From: Patiria pectinifera
Taxonomy: Eukaryota; Echinodermata; Asteroidea; Valvatida; Asterinidae
Length of the DNA: 64,000 nt
NCBI GenBank assembly: GCA_029964075.1
Contig: CM057142.1
Span: 25,856,392 to 25,920,391 of the forward strand
Reading direction: 5' to 3'
Made by a program: the position numbers and the translations under genes. Positions within the stretch are counted from its first letter, which is position 1; the number at the start of each line of letters is the position of its first letter. Under the pieces are notes generated by a model. The model made no database searches, had not been told where the DNA came from, and saw only the letters and a program-made list of their open reading frames with translations. Below, one piece after another: positions 45,945 to 59,481 of this stretch.

Positions 45945-48900
45945 GTGAGTAATCGCACAGACCTTTAAAGATATAAAGTTCAGGCTAAAGCCAAAAAATC
46001 TAATGTGTCATTTTTTTTAGAAAGATCATATCCCGATATTCTTATCATTATTTAATAACAGTTTTGGATTGATACTTAGGAATGTGTCTATTATGCATAC
46101 CAAGCTTTAATTCATCATAATAATTGCATTATCTAAAACCTTATTCCAAGAATGGCAAAAATGTTGCACCATCTTCGTTACCATATTATTTTTATGTTAA
46201 TGCTGTCAAAGGCAAATGTGATCGTGGATCGAAAAATTATGATCTGCATATACACTTCAAAGCAAACCAGTTGATGTATATTAAAACGCATCCATGCAAA
46301 TCTGTCATGGCTCGGACCTTGTATGTTCCATTTTAAATGAACGATCCTCCCCATGTGGCGTGTCAAATGTTCGAAACCATGCAGACTCAAGTTGTCCATG
46401 ATGCTAAACTGCTGAATTTCAAACGAGATGAAAACAAGGGATAAACTATGGAGACTATCATGATGTCATTAAGAAACAGTATATACGAATTGGAATAAAG
46501 CATTCTTAGTTGCTGCATTGTTTTTAATAGACTCAAGTGAGCCTCGTTCAATAAGTGCATTAAAGTTATGTGATCGGATTAGTTGTTAATTGAACATTAA
46601 TTGGTTGTTAATTGAAATTTTAAGTGACATTAAAGCGCAAGGAACCATTCACATTGGCCAATGTAATTGGACCAAGATTAGTGGTTGATAGAGCATAACG
46701 GTATCCTAACCCTCGCCACATGATCGGCTCATAATGGTTCGGTGCTCGTGGATCCCGTGAATAAAACAATAATAAAAGTTAATTTATTCTCCTAATTATA
46801 TTAATGCCTGAAGATGCTTTATGTAACTAACATTACTTTTGATTAAAAGAAATCTACGAGGAGTCGAATTATTTGTTCATTTCTTTTTGGCTTTTAATTG
46901 GCATCCCTTGACAAAGCGTTGTGGACTATATTATATGACCCTTATCAACCAATGATGTCATACGGCGTTCTGTATCAAATTTGCCAACATTCTTTTAGCA
47001 AGAGACCTACAGTACTTTTAGGAAAAATGTTATAAGTAAGGGTCGATTAATTTGAATGTTAAACACAAAATGTGTTTCGTCTCCCAAAAGTTGTGGTCAG
47101 CTACGTGCGGACCGGTTTCAAACGAAACGAGAGAGTGTTAATGCAGCGTCCCGCAAAGTTGAGGCAAGATTCAATTAAAATACAATACAGTACAGTACAC
47201 CCACAAGAAACAAAATGCACGTCGACACCTCGTAAGTTGCTCGATTTTAGTTCTTCGACCTACAACACTGGGGTTGACGTGTGGCGTGTACTGCGACTCA
47301 GCTCAAGGACATCATACGCGAACTCGTTATTAGTTATTCATTGGGAAGTATTTATTATTCATGCTCAGTTAAGTGGTGTTCCTGTAAGAGCGCGGAAAAA
47401 AAAATTCAAATGATAATAAGCATAATTTGAAATGTTTATCACGAATATGACACTTGAACCCGGAGTATATCTTTTGTAACTGTGTTACAGGAAAATCCGG
47501 TGTTATTATTATCTGCATAAATGAAGCGGTAAAGATATTTTTCCTGGTTCGGGAATGATACCCGCTTGTAATATTTCAGAGAAAATTTTGTATCAGAAAA
47601 TGTGCATGTCTTTCTAGCAAAAAGCTTTTGCGATCCGTAGAAAATCTATATATTCTATGGCAGTTTAGTCAAATTTAGTTGAGACAAGATAGTACGGTAC
47701 CCCCAACAAAATGCATGCGTGCGTTCTCTGTATTTAAAGGGACATTACGTCCTGGAATGCGCCCAATTGGGCTGCAAAACGCGTTTTAAAGGAAATTAAA
47801 TTGAAAAGGGCATTTAAAAGTAGGATGTAAACATCCACACGACCATCCTTTAAAAACTGGGCGTTTTTGTGTTTAATTCTTGCGATGGCTCGCGAGAACG
47901 CATTTTGACTCCGAAAAATCGAACTTTTTTGGTGTTAGTCGGGATTCCAGTCACACACATATTCATTTTTAAGCATTTCTTTAAAAAAAACCGCGTGTGT
48001 GCTCATCGGTTGAGTGAATATATTAACTTTTTGTTCTTTATTGTTTTTTTTTTTAGATTAGAGCCTATCATAATTCCACGACTTATTTACGGCTGGAAAC
48101 ACGTAGGCGTATACGTACATGCCACAAAATATCCGCCGCGTCTGATGTGAACAACCGGGTTTTCCCTGTCTTTTGGGGGGAACGGTAAGATATAGGTTAG
48201 TTTCCTTTCAACCAGACCTTTCAAATAGGATAAGTAAACAATCCGAAACATTACATTTTCGGAGATTTCAGGCCGTAATGCCCCTATAAGGTTGCTGTGT
48301 TTACTTTAGGTTTCATATAAAGTTTTATATAAAAGTGTTTTCGGTAGTTTGTAGATTATACCGTGTGATAGAAATTCAAATAGAGGGCTGCTTCATTGTG
48401 AAAAAATACAACAACAAAGGCATGTTACTTAAATTTTTAAAACTACAGGAGGAGGCCTTGCACATTTCGCTGAAAAAAATGAAGAGCATAATCTGAAAAC
48501 ACACGTTAGGTGTAAATTTGCACCGAAATTAAAAGCAGTATCCCATCACATAAACCTGCCAGTGATGCAGCGAAATCAGCACACACACGCTTGGCGCATG
48601 GCGTCAACGTTACAGACAAAATGTGGCTATATCTGCAGCGTGGTTACATTAAGCAGGCTAAGAATAAACGTGTACGGGCTTGGGGTCGAGTGGGGATACG
48701 AAGGAAATAAGCAATTTCGAGGCAGAAAAAACTTGGTGTTTCCGGGTCGTGTTTCCTGCATCATTATACCCAAGTGTCTTGGAGTGATAGGGAAGGATTT
48801 CGGATCCAGCAGTTCCGTCCAAAAAGATAGCGGATGTTTAGCCAGGCTTTGGAACAATTATTGAGGTAAAAACAATAGAACATGTTTTCCCTTTAGTCGG

Positions 48901-51900
48901 TGGAGTTGGGTTATTAAAACAAACGTATGGTTTTATTGACTAAAATAAATGGCCGAAAGATAATTCACCATGATGCATGTATAAGTCAACATAATGTGTA
49001 TGGAAAAGACAGCGCATTTTAGCTTAATTGGTTTGTTCCTTGGTTGTGAATTTTGTTGACATCCAGACGTGGGCTGTGTCCGAATGACTTGGCTACGGCT
49101 TGATATTACACACGTGTCTATGAGAAGTGGCTGCAGCCGCTGTCATAGACACCTGTGCAATTCAAGCCGTAGCCAAGTAAATCGGACACAGCCTATAGTA
49201 CAGACGAGCTGTATATCCGTCACACAGGCACCGTCGTGTATAATTCGTTTATGATGTCGGATCTGTCTCGATTATGGTTATCTGTACGTACGGCCTTCCA
49301 ATCATTTATGCACACTGGTGTGAACTTCCAGCAGAAAGTGGCACAAAACTCTGGAGAGAAGAAAAAAGCCCATCTGCGCCATTTTGAAAGCGATCCATTG
49401 CAAAATAGAGCGACTTTCCAGACCATTTCAACCTCATTTTCTCATTAATTTAAGTTCCAAGTCCGGATCAGCTAGAGCTTAGATCCTAGCTTACTTGCTA
49501 TACAAACCCTCAATTGCAAAAGCCACAAATATCTTTGTCAAGAAAGAAACTGCCGCAAACAAATGGTGATTTTGACTTATTTAGTAAGTCTGCAACCTAA
49601 AGTTTGGAGGTTAAACGGCATGTGTGGCGCCACCAAGAGGCCATGGTAGTTCCAAACGAGGTCACACCGCAATCATAACAATTTGAGATGTATGCTGAAG
49701 ATTGCTGAAGAAGTTTCTCTTTCTCGATCAGTTCCTCAGAATTTTATAACGGTCATAATTTCTCCCTCATGAATCGTCCATTTAGTACGTTACTGTCTGA
49801 ATGGGCTGAACAAGGTGGAGTACGTTATAAAGTAAGGAAAAGCCACACATTTGAGTACTGACTGGTGGGCCTCCTCATTCAACATACAGTCCATAACAGT
49901 AATGTACAGTATATTGCTGAGACAGTTCGTCAGCCCATAATCAGCCCACCTTGGAAAAAGATGAGTTTTACCTTCTGCTTTGAAATCAATGGTGTTCAGT
50001 CGACTGCATGTAGTGGTGCAAGACTGGTAAACCACCATTTGATTTTCAGTTGCATCCACACTGACAGCTTTCAAATTCATATTTCAACAAACTGAACCAT
50101 CTGTTTGGTTCAGCATTTTGTTTTAACACAACCTGTCTCCCACAGCTGAGTCGAATGTCTTTATCCATTGATATTCTTACTGAGTGTTTTTCCGACGCGA
50201 AAAAGGTAGTGTTTATACCTAGCTCGCTTTACCAGACTAGTGTTCAGTTCAGTGCTTAGCTGTATAATATTGTTTATGTTTGCACTTAACCGGGGGGGTT
50301 ATTTTTGACCATCCTCTCAGCAGGGGGGCGCCGGCCGCCCCTAATCTTGGCCACCATCAGTGAAAAAATTTTTGAAACTCCAGCACATGCATAGAGCAAC
50401 TCTTCTAAACATACCCAAGAAATTTCATGACTATAGGTTAAAGGGTTTTGGAATAATGGCTAATTAATTATTCATATGTGCGAATGGCAATTCTGGCGAA
50501 ATTCAAGTTTCACGGCGCGTAGCGCGAAGCGCTACGCTACGCGGCAGCCCGTTTTTTTTTTTTTTTTTTTATTTTTGGATGCGAAAAGCCCGAAGAAAAA
50601 AAAAAAATACATATCGGTCGTCAAAAAAAATTGTTAGAGGCTATCACGGAAAATGTTGAGGGGGGGGCGGATTCCGCCCCCCCCCCGGCCCTTTTAGGGT
50701 TAATAGCTTTTAAAAATCCGAAAAATAAATAATTGAAAACACTATAGTTATAGGCCTATCTTGGCTCACTAGTGATGAGGAGCTCAGCTATTCATGTAAG
50801 TCTGTGTACAAAATAAACGTATGCGAACATACGGCTCGCACTCACACCAATTTAATGGTGCGATTTTGCATTATCTAAGCCGCCAAAGCTGTCATGTTGA
50901 GATGGGCGTAAATTCCCGGCCGATGAATGTCTGAACAAAACAATACATAAGGGGAGGAAGTCAAGCTCGTATACATCTTGATATAGTCTGTCTCCAGGAA
51001 GAACAAGCAGTGCCTGTGACCCAAGACCAAAGGGAGCCTCCTTTCCTGAGATTGGCCTTCAGGCCGCAACATCCAGGGTAGCGTGTGTACGATATCAATT
51101 GAGGGCCTTGAAGATTAGCCCAAGCATGCGAACGTCCGCTATAAAAATTAGAAACTAACTCTCTGTAGTTAATCAAGTTTACAGTTTGCAGTAAAGGATA
51201 TTTTACGAGCAGGAGTACGGTCTTATCAATGAGCACAACTTAACCTGAATACACTGATTGAAAGAGTTGCCGTTCAGGCAATTTCGTAAACATTTTATAT
51301 TATTGTAGATGATGTACCTAGTACACTCGTTCATAATTTATATTTTGAGACGTTTGAGGCATAATCAATTCCAGTAGGCCATTTTACATTTGTTGGCAAG
51401 GATTTGAAAAATCGTTTTACTCACTATAGGAAATAATACAGACTGATACACGTAAAGAGCGAACCGTTAATCGAAATAATGTCTTGCCTGGTAAGAATGG
51501 TGCCCTCAGAGAATAAGCAAAGAAGGGGAAGTTTATACAGTTCATCGTACCCATATTGTCTGCTATTCAAATATTTCACCACATGAATTGAACTATTAAA
51601 TCCCTGCATCAGATCAGCTTGGCAGAAAAAACCCAAAATGTTGGTAAGACCCCTAAAACGATGCGTCAGCCCTCTGTCTGAACACATTAACAGTAGCGCG
51701 GAGAGCAATCTGCACAGACGTATACTGATCGCAAGCACCATGCTATTCTTCTAAAACTTTTGTCGATGATTATAGTTAGGACTATAGGAGTAGAGAATCG
51801 CGCTTCTGCGTGATTGTATGCACGGAAACAGGTTGATCACGCCAAGCAAACGCAGCACGGAGTAGTAACATCTGTGCGCCGGTCCCCTAACTGTCAAAAT

Positions 51901-54900
51901 TTTCTTCCCAGGGTATCTGCAAGTCATGGTGCACTTCCAGTAGCCCCAACATAACTGAGTCATACTAATATATGTCCATGTTCAGAAGTAGGGCCCCAAG
52001 TGCAACTAGTTACATAGCCAAACTCGTGTACCCCAGTAAAGTCAAGTGCAAGGACATTCACATGCGAGCTGTTACGTAGCCGTCTCCTTTTTTACAAAGT
52101 CGCAGGGTTTACATCATCAAGAACTGATATATATATGTACACGTATTTTTATCGGTAATATCCCCCTCCATTTTGCTCAGCACACCCTGCAAATTTTGCG
52201 AGGGATTATTGTGGTTTATATCAAACTTCTCGTTTAGATTGAGTGCATGCTTTCAGAGCAAGTAACATATTTAATGCACATACATCCATAAAACAAATGC
52301 ACTAAGTGTGCTTTTAAAACTTAGTTGTCCATAATCACAGAAAAGTTCAACCCATATGACACAAAGATAAATTAGGTCTACAATAATCACTGTTTGAGCA
52401 GACCACATCAAAGCCATACTTTTAATCTTTTTCACGTGATCAGTATACAGAAAACCAATGCAACTTATATCGTTAAACAAAATTCTGCATAGAACTTTGG
52501 TGGAACTACCGGTTTGTGTTTTTTTTTTTTTTTTAAATATAAAGCAGAAGAGCGTTACTATTAAATTGTCAAGAACGGAGTGCTCTTGTAAAACCCAGGC
52601 CGGTATCCAAACATGGATAGGCCTCCGGGCACAGACGCATTTGAATTAGTTGCCATGGCGGCGGTTAATAAGCCATGTCTCCTGACCAATCCCATGGCGC
52701 CGGTGGCGTGACGTCATCCATCAATCGTCCATTCACGGTGGATGTGTTTAATTGGGACAGTAGGCTGGCCAGAAATCAGATGGTTCCCTTTACCCACTGA
52801 TAATCACCTATTTATGTTCGCTACTAATAAAATGCATAACCGTCATTCTATTTGAACTTGGAGGAAAGAAAGTGAGGAGAAACCTTTCACATACGTGATA
52901 AGGTTCAAGGATGTGCGTATTAATAGTTGCGGATCTTTTTATAGAACACTCTCTGACTTTTGTGCATTTTATATGGAACATCCTTAACTTTTGACTGTGT
53001 TAAATTTTAACCAAAATAGTTCTCAATTGTCATCGGTGATTTTATTTTGAAACAAAACTGAATAAAATGGTAATGTCCAACAACAAGTTGATAATCATTA
53101 TCAAAAAGCTTTATACTTAGTTTAGACAGTAATTACACCTTCGACTGACATACTGTCATTTTGAAATAGGAATCATATATCGAAGTCTTCATTACCACAC
53201 ATGAAAATCTTCTCCAGAGATATGCATTCCAACTCTATTGCAAGAAACCTAATTTCTTTCGTTGTCGATCATTGTGAAGATCTGCAGACGTGGAATCTTT
53301 ATTTTCAATATCTTTTGAATGTTGATTTTATGGTTACCGGCTGTGACTTGAAATTCGTCTGAGTTTCATTGTCATTTGTATCTAACCTACTTTTGTATCA
53401 CCTCCATGAATTCGGTAGCCCGTCCTTATCTGAAAGCTCAAGGGTTTCCGAGGCTATTGTATTATCAGTTGCATTGTCTTCGTGGTATCCGGCTTCCAGC
53501 CGAGAGACCGGATCGGTCAGTCTAGCCCCGGTGTGACCCTTGGCTGAAAATGAGAGTGATTCGAGTACCAAGCGTTTACAACACGATAATACTGCCAAGC
53601 TATTATGACAATTACCCCTTTCGTTGAACCTACGACGAGAACCGAAACGTGGTTCCTTTTTGGTCTGAAATAATATTGTTTTATTACGCATGCATCCACA
53701 CACAAGCAGGGGCGGATCCAGGAATTTTTGCAGGGGGGAGGGAGGGGTTCAGGACCGTCAGTTCTTTATGTCCGATTGTTGCGGACAGGGAGACATATTA
53801 CTATAATTGTTATAATTTTTGTGTGTGTCAGAGCAGGGGGTTGGACCCCCCTCCCCTGGATCCGCGCCTGACAAGGTGAATTTGAAAGCAATTTGGAAGG
53901 CTTAGCGTTCGTTGACCTCCGTTATCCTTATTTCAAAACAGGATAAACGTTTGTGATAAAAACCTTAGTAGTGTGTCTGTTTTTGTTGTTTTCTGTTTCA
54001 TGTCATGAAGAGGAAAATATGTCGCACACAGAGTATTGTTCAGTATTAAAGTATTGGTCGCATGTCAGTCTGAAATTCTTAGTGAAAGTTAAACATTTCC
54101 TTGTTTGTTCATGTTGTACAGGAAATGACCCCTGCCCAGTGGCTGACAGCAAGGGTACGGAGTTTGTTGTGGCCTTCATGGAGACAATGTCCCCGTCTGC
54201 GGACCCTAGATTGTACATCATCGGCGCCTCAGCTCGCTCTACTCGGGTCACCGTACAATCCCCCCGCGATGCCGACATCACTGTCTCCATCTCACACGAG
54301 TCTCGGGTCAAGGTGGTGCGGGAGGAAGGGCCTAGCACCGCCGCTGTCCTGGTCACGGCCGACCACGAGGTGACAGTGTACGGAGTGGAGGAAGGTAACT
54401 CCATGGATTCCTTCCTGGTTCTGCCTACTGACGCCCTGGGCACAGAATATTACGTGGTGTCCTACAGCATCTCAGACCGTCTGCAGAGGGATCAGAGGAA
54501 GTCCCAGTTCACGCTCCTGGGAGTCTTGGATGACACCGTGGTGGATATTACGCTATCCGGGACTATAGAGCACGAGGGACAGCGGTATTGGAGCGGGGAT
54601 CAGATAAGAGTAACGCTGAATCGACTACAAGTAGTCCACTTCGCCAGTGCGGACGAAGATTTGACTAGCACGCGGATTGTCGCCAGCAAAAAGATCGGTG
54701 TGCTATCGGGCAGCAAATGCGCCGACGTACCCGTCAACATGCGGTTCTGTGATCACTTAGTCGAGATGCTTCCCCCAGTGAAGAGCTGGGGTCGCTCCTT
54801 TATTACTTCTCCCCTGTTCGGGCGGACGAGTGGAGATGCATTCCGCATCATGGCTGCTAGGGACGACACTACAGTGGCCGTGTCTTTGTATGGTAGGGCC

Positions 54901-56634
54901 ACGCTCCATGCCGGGGAGTTCTTTGAGATAGAAATCATGTCCAATTCCAGCCGGAGCATCACCGCTGACAAACCTCTGCTGGTGATGCAGTACAGTCTGG
55001 GCGGTGACGCAGACCAGACCACAGGAGACCCCTTCATGATGCTGGTCCCCGCTCTCGAGCAGTTCTCCAGCAATGCCGTGTTCTACACCATCGACTCGTC
55101 CTACTCTCAACTGACCGACTACGCCAATGTGATCATCGAGTGCCAGGACGTGAGAGGATTAGAACACAATCTATTCGAAATACCCGAGTCGTCTTTTGGC
55201 AGACTGGACCGACTTCGACATACCCTGGACGGCCGCGAATACTGTATGGCGCAGATGGTGCTTGCACGAGGTGTGCATTTCCTCAGACACTCAAAGGCGG
55301 AGACTCGATTCTCTCTGGCTCTATACGGAATGGGTGTCAACCAGGGTTCCATCGCTTACGGTATGCCTGCTGGACTGCGATTACTGGACCACACTTGCGA
55401 AGGCAGTATCACAGACACAGTTACATCTACCATGTTAACACCAAACGCCAACATGCCCACTCAACAATACCGAACTGTTGTTGAGATTCCAGGACAACAT
55501 TTCGTTTCACCGGCACCTGGCCCATCTGTGAACGAAACGCCCACCCAGTCTTCAGGAAAATTTCTTACCCTGGCCGTATTTGTCGCTCTCTTCTCGCTGG
55601 TCACCATTTTAATTCTGGTTGTCTACATTGTCATTCTGCGGAGACGCATCCGAAAGCTTGAGGCTGAGCGTAAAGTGTACTGCCGCATGCAGCTCAGCCC
55701 CGTAGTGGTTGGAGCGGACGGATACATCGGACTGGATGGTAGTCAGCACCCTGAGCGGGACTATATGACGCTAAACAATCCGCAGGGAGTCTGGCGACTG
55801 GGCCGAGTGAGACGCACGGGCCGCTCGCCTGGAGGAGTCCCGTATGTGACCAACACTGCCATCAACACAAACTCCAACGGGATCTCGCACATATCTGAGC
55901 CAACCCTCGTGCCAAATAACAGGAATAGCGTAAACGGGGCGGCAGCCAGGAGAAAGAGCAGCGCCCCAGAGACCTTCAACCGCATAAGTGTGGATAGTAA
56001 TCATGCACTTCGCTTTAGTAGAAGGAACAGCAGCAACGATGCACTGAGCATTAGCAGTCGACAAGGTAGCACTAGTACAAGGCACTCTCCTCCCGAGAGT
56101 CATGAGAATGACAGTGTGACTGAGAGACAGAACGGGGCCTGTCCCACTGTTGCCGATGGTGGGAATCAGGTAACGCGGAAGCAGAGCTTCCAGGAGCTCC
56201 ATGACATCGCCGAGTGTCCAGACAAAGAGCCTCCTCCCAGGACCAGCCACCTAGTGCGTAGCATCAGCCAGCCATCATATCAGACATCTCTGAAGGTGAA
56301 CGCTCCCAAAGTTTACTACTCGGTGCCCAAGAACAACCGGGCGCGGAACCACTACGACCACCCCAGGAAGCGCTCCAGCAGTGTGGAGGAGCCCTGCCCG
56401 GTGATCTTCTCCATGAAGGAGTCGCTCCTGAAACACGACGATGGCTACATGAGTATGAGGGATCATAGAACATCAGTGTCGAGTCAGGGCAGCTCTAACC
56501 TGTCCATTAGCTCCAGTCCCGTTGCCTTACCTTCGCCAGACACCACGTCGTACTCATTTGTACCCGATGAGGCTCAGAATATTGGTCCTGACTCTGCAGA
56601 AACGGATTCAACAGACTATACGGAATTGTTTTAA
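45854..56634 (+). CDS. Gene B: type I membrane receptor with IgGFc-binding-type ectodomain (867 aa)
   Basis: Exons 45854-45944 and 54122-56634 join in phase 1. Residues 1 to about 26 are a signal peptide (LSVLLWIVAVLYI core, then TPANG). The ectodomain, about 31-510, shows IgGFc-binding features: GTEFVVAFME at 42-51, the repeated GTEYYVVSYS at 137-146, VLSGSKCADVP at 224-234 and CDHLVEMLPP at 240-249. One transmembrane helix spans about 511-536, followed by the stop-transfer RRRIRK. The 331-residue tail is Ser/Asn-rich and basic. It holds Y550CRM, Y565IGL, Y578MTL, Y806MSM and C-terminal Y863TEL. Known IgGFc-binding domain proteins are mostly secreted or mucin-like; a membrane-anchored form with a long tyrosine-containing tail suggests a receptor. 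The ligand is unknown. The name describes homology, not proven antibody binding. No symbol given. Confidence 0.85.
47733..48288. mobile_element. Inverted-repeat element of about 555 bp
   Basis: The left end has 'aaagggacattacg' and the right end, inverted, has 'ataggggcattacg'. Over 26 bp the termini match at about 21 positions. Borders are approximate and no clean target duplication was found. Confidence 0.5.
49072..49193. mobile_element. Palindromic MITE (122 bp)
   Basis: Almost fully self-complementary: GGCTGTGTCCGA...TCGGACACAGCC at the ends, 'cttggctacggcttg' and complement inside, and 'gtgtctatga' near the centre. Flanks show no matching duplication. Confidence 0.75.
50290..50705. repeat. 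Degraded element with G/C tracts and hairpins
   Basis: Contains 'gggggcgccggccgcccc', 'agcgcgaagcgctacgctacgcg', a T-run with a nearby A-run, and 'ggggggcggattccgcccccc'. The mix of G/C tracts and short palindromes resembles other mobile remnants here, but the ends are unclear. Confidence 0.4.
53707..53870. mobile_element. Small hAT-like element (164 bp)
   Basis: Ends CAGGGGCGGATCCAGG and, inverted, CAGGCGCGGATCCAGG (15 of 16). Flanking octamers share only 'acaag', so the target duplication is not clear. It lies about 250 bp before the long exon of gene B. Confidence 0.65.
54122..56634 (+). CDS. Gene B exon 2, ectodomain, membrane helix and tail
   Basis: Starts after the acceptor ttgttcatgttgtacag and runs 2513 nt to TAA (56632-56634). 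The frame stays open upstream to about 53953, but that extension has no ATG until MSHTEY and crosses the acceptor, so it is intronic. Coding DNA here is clearly richer in GC than the flanks. Confidence 0.93.
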
Positions 56635-57604
56635 CACAAATTTCGCAAACTGTCAAAAACAGCAAACGTGCCTTAATTCAGCTTTAGTTTAATAGAACTT
56701 ACAAGGATCCTTCATTTGCAGGTCATTGTCGGGAACCCATTTATATTTGTATTGCTTGTGAATTTGTGTATATGAAATTCATCCAAATGTAACGTCTAGA
56801 ATTAACCTAAAATGAAATTACAATTGGTTGGCGGGTTTTTGAGCAACCCTGCTTTTAATTTTATCACCAACTGATCATTGTGAAAGAAGCACATGGACGT
56901 GACAATGAGTGAAGGGCAGTACAAGGAGTATCCAAACAAACCTCAAGTAACGCAGGTGCACAGAGTGTATGCAAACGCTATACGTAAATCGCCCCCTCCC
57001 CCAATAGTATTTTTGGGGGGAGTTCTTTGGTGTATCATTCAGCATATGCGAGGAGGGGATCAGTAAACCACTAGACCCTCTGAAGCTAGTGACAGCTGCA
57101 CTCACTGATCCCGCTGATAGCTGGACATGCAGCGGTCATCCGGCCACTCCCCATTACCCAAAGTCGTAGCTCAAACCAATGATCAAGTATAACCGGAACT
57201 TTGCGGATAATTCACCCAAGTCCTTTTCCGGATATTCCGGATTTGCGTCTTTCCATTGGTTAACCAAAAATTTCCCTTGCTTTTTTTGTGTTGGCAATGC
57301 ACAAGCACTAATCAGTTTGACGCGTCTGGTATGGGATCGTCTCCACTGCGTCTCAGGAACTTTTGGCGAACTTGTGATACAAAAACGACTATCCTTTAAG
57401 ACCAATGGATCCGGGATTACAGACATTTAGAATGGATGGTCTCCTTTTCTTTTTCTGCTGGGGAGTGTACAAAGGAAGTTTGCTATTAACTGATCAGAGT
57501 ACATCCAGACAAAGGTGTCGACAACCAAAAACTACCCATCATCATCACCGTCGAGTCATCCAATTATTGCATTAGAAGTATTGCTGTCCTTTATGTTCAC
57601 ATGA

Positions 57605-57610
57605 AATAAA
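57605..57610 (+). terminator. Candidate poly(A) signal of gene B
   Basis: AATAAA about 970 nt after the stop codon. A second AATAAA is at 57801-57806. Which is used cannot be told from sequence. Confidence 0.35.
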
Positions 57611-59481
57611 TAGAGATACCTTTTCTCGCTCAAATCCCGATTTCAATCGACACGAAAGCACCACATGATCACGTCGTATCACTCGCATGTCAGCTTTATT
57701 AAAGATCGATTGCATTCAGCGCCATCTTTGATGTGTGTTTTGTTACGTTGATTCATTAACAATGCCTGCACAAGAGGGTTATTCACGTGTATCCCTGTTC
57801 AATAAAAACTCACACTCTCAAAGATGGGCGCAGTGCAAACGATCTATACACAGGGTTCTTTGGCAAAGGGGGTATGTAACTTACGGTTAATATGGTGCCT
57901 GATTGAATGAATCATTCATAGAAATAAGGACAGAGCTAGATACCGACTGTGTCTTGATATTTTCATTCTGGTCTATAGAATTCCAGTTTTCTTTGACTAG
58001 TTTGTGCCAGCCTAGTCGCAAACTGTGAATGTTACGTATGGACTATCTTTGCATCATGACATTCCTTGCAAGGAGCAAGGTATTTTACTGATTTGGCTTG
58101 AATGGGTGTAAGGACGGTGGATCCACGCTTGGCTGAAGGGGGTGGGGTGGGGCTTAGCTGTCAAGAGTGGGGCTTAGCAGGCATGTGACTTGTTTTGTTG
58201 GCAGCCCGAGTGGGATGTAAAACCCCTTACCCCGTATAGATCTGCAACGGGCGTTTTAACATAAACTAATTTCTGTTGCAGCGGGACACACTAAAACGTG
58301 GAACTGCCGACATGATATAGGAATGCAAGGTCTGATTGTATATTTTAGCTTGCACTATTTATTTTTTATGACATTGTCAAAAACGATGTACGCATTTTTG
58401 AAGTACTTCATATTGCAACTATGCAAATTTTATTAAATCTTTATTAATAAATGCACAGTACATGTATTTGTTTATAGCCTTAATTACTATTATCACTCTC
58501 AGTTACTTTACTTTCAATGTTTCCATGCAGGGCGTGGTGTGGAGTATTGTATTAATAGTACTGACAATAATTCAGTAATAAAAACAAATTAAAGACAGGA
58601 GAAAATATTCTGTCCCATTTTCTATTTAGTTTTTAAACACAGAACATGAAACGGACGAACGGAGCAGAGTTGCATGTTTAGAAGCGTTTGACATTATGAC
58701 ATTGCACAAGTTGAGTTTGGCTTCATGTTTTGTGTCATGGATGATGTCGCAACCATGACGTCATCAGCAATAATACTGGAAACCAAAACGCACCTATTTC
58801 GCTATATCCTCCTTTAGTTTGAAGTGACAAACTAGCTAGAGGCAAAGTGGGACGGCCTATGTTTAATCCGAATCTTCTGTCATGTCACTGGAGCTATTGC
58901 AAAGATCGATCGATTTGGCAAGCAAAGCATTGGGTATGAGGTGGGCACTTCGTTCTGGTGATTTCATATTTTTTTTTAAGAATAGTTACATGAAACCATT
59001 CGAAGTCGAAGGTTTGCTCTTCAACGTATTTGCTTTTTTTCTCTTAACCCATTTTCAATTTGTATGTTTTTTATACGGAAATAACTACTTTGTTCTATTT
59101 TGGACGTTTAAACCCTCCGAAAATACGGTTTTATTTTTGGTTGCTTTTGCGCCATAACGCTCCACTAAAGATGCGCCTGAATTGTTATCGGGCTACAAAT
59201 AATTTAAAGTTTGTACAGGAACTTAATATTCCATAACTAAACGTAGGCGGGAGGTTTTGTTTGATATCTCACTCAAAGAAAATACATTTTGTATTACTAG
59301 AAAAAAACCAGCAAATAAAAAACCCAAATCTATATTTTTTCGGGGAGAGTTTCAATGAGAGTTCAGTGCGTATAGTCATTATGATAGCAGGAACTCAAAG
59401 GGCCCATGTAATGTATTTTGTTTATTGCAGTCCTTGTAAATTCACCTATTTGTCCCATTTAACCTTATTTTCAAAAAGAAA

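Larger units (their letters stand above)
45945..54121 (+). other. Intron 1 of gene B
   Basis: An 8.2 kb intron with GT and AG ends. It holds a TA-rich inverted-repeat element (47733-48288), a palindromic element (49072-49193), G/C tract remnants (about 50290-50705) and a small hAT-like element (53707-53870). Short open segments at 49790-50095 and 51424-51741 show no recognisable domain. Confidence 0.65.

Noticed and set aside
49790..50080. 96-codon minus-strand frame with Cys-containing segments
   Set aside because: Not recognised. The plus strand is also open here, so coding is not supported.
51424..51741. 105-codon minus-strand frame starting with a hydrophobic N-terminus
   Set aside because: Could be a small secreted peptide, but there is no domain, processing site or splice context to support it, and it lies in the gene B intron.
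53953..54121. 5' extension of the gene B open frame, including a hydrophobic stretch that looks like a signal peptide
   Set aside because: It begins with GTG, has no ATG before the hydrophobic part, and crosses a good splice acceptor at 54121. The phase-matched exon at 45854 explains the N-terminus better.
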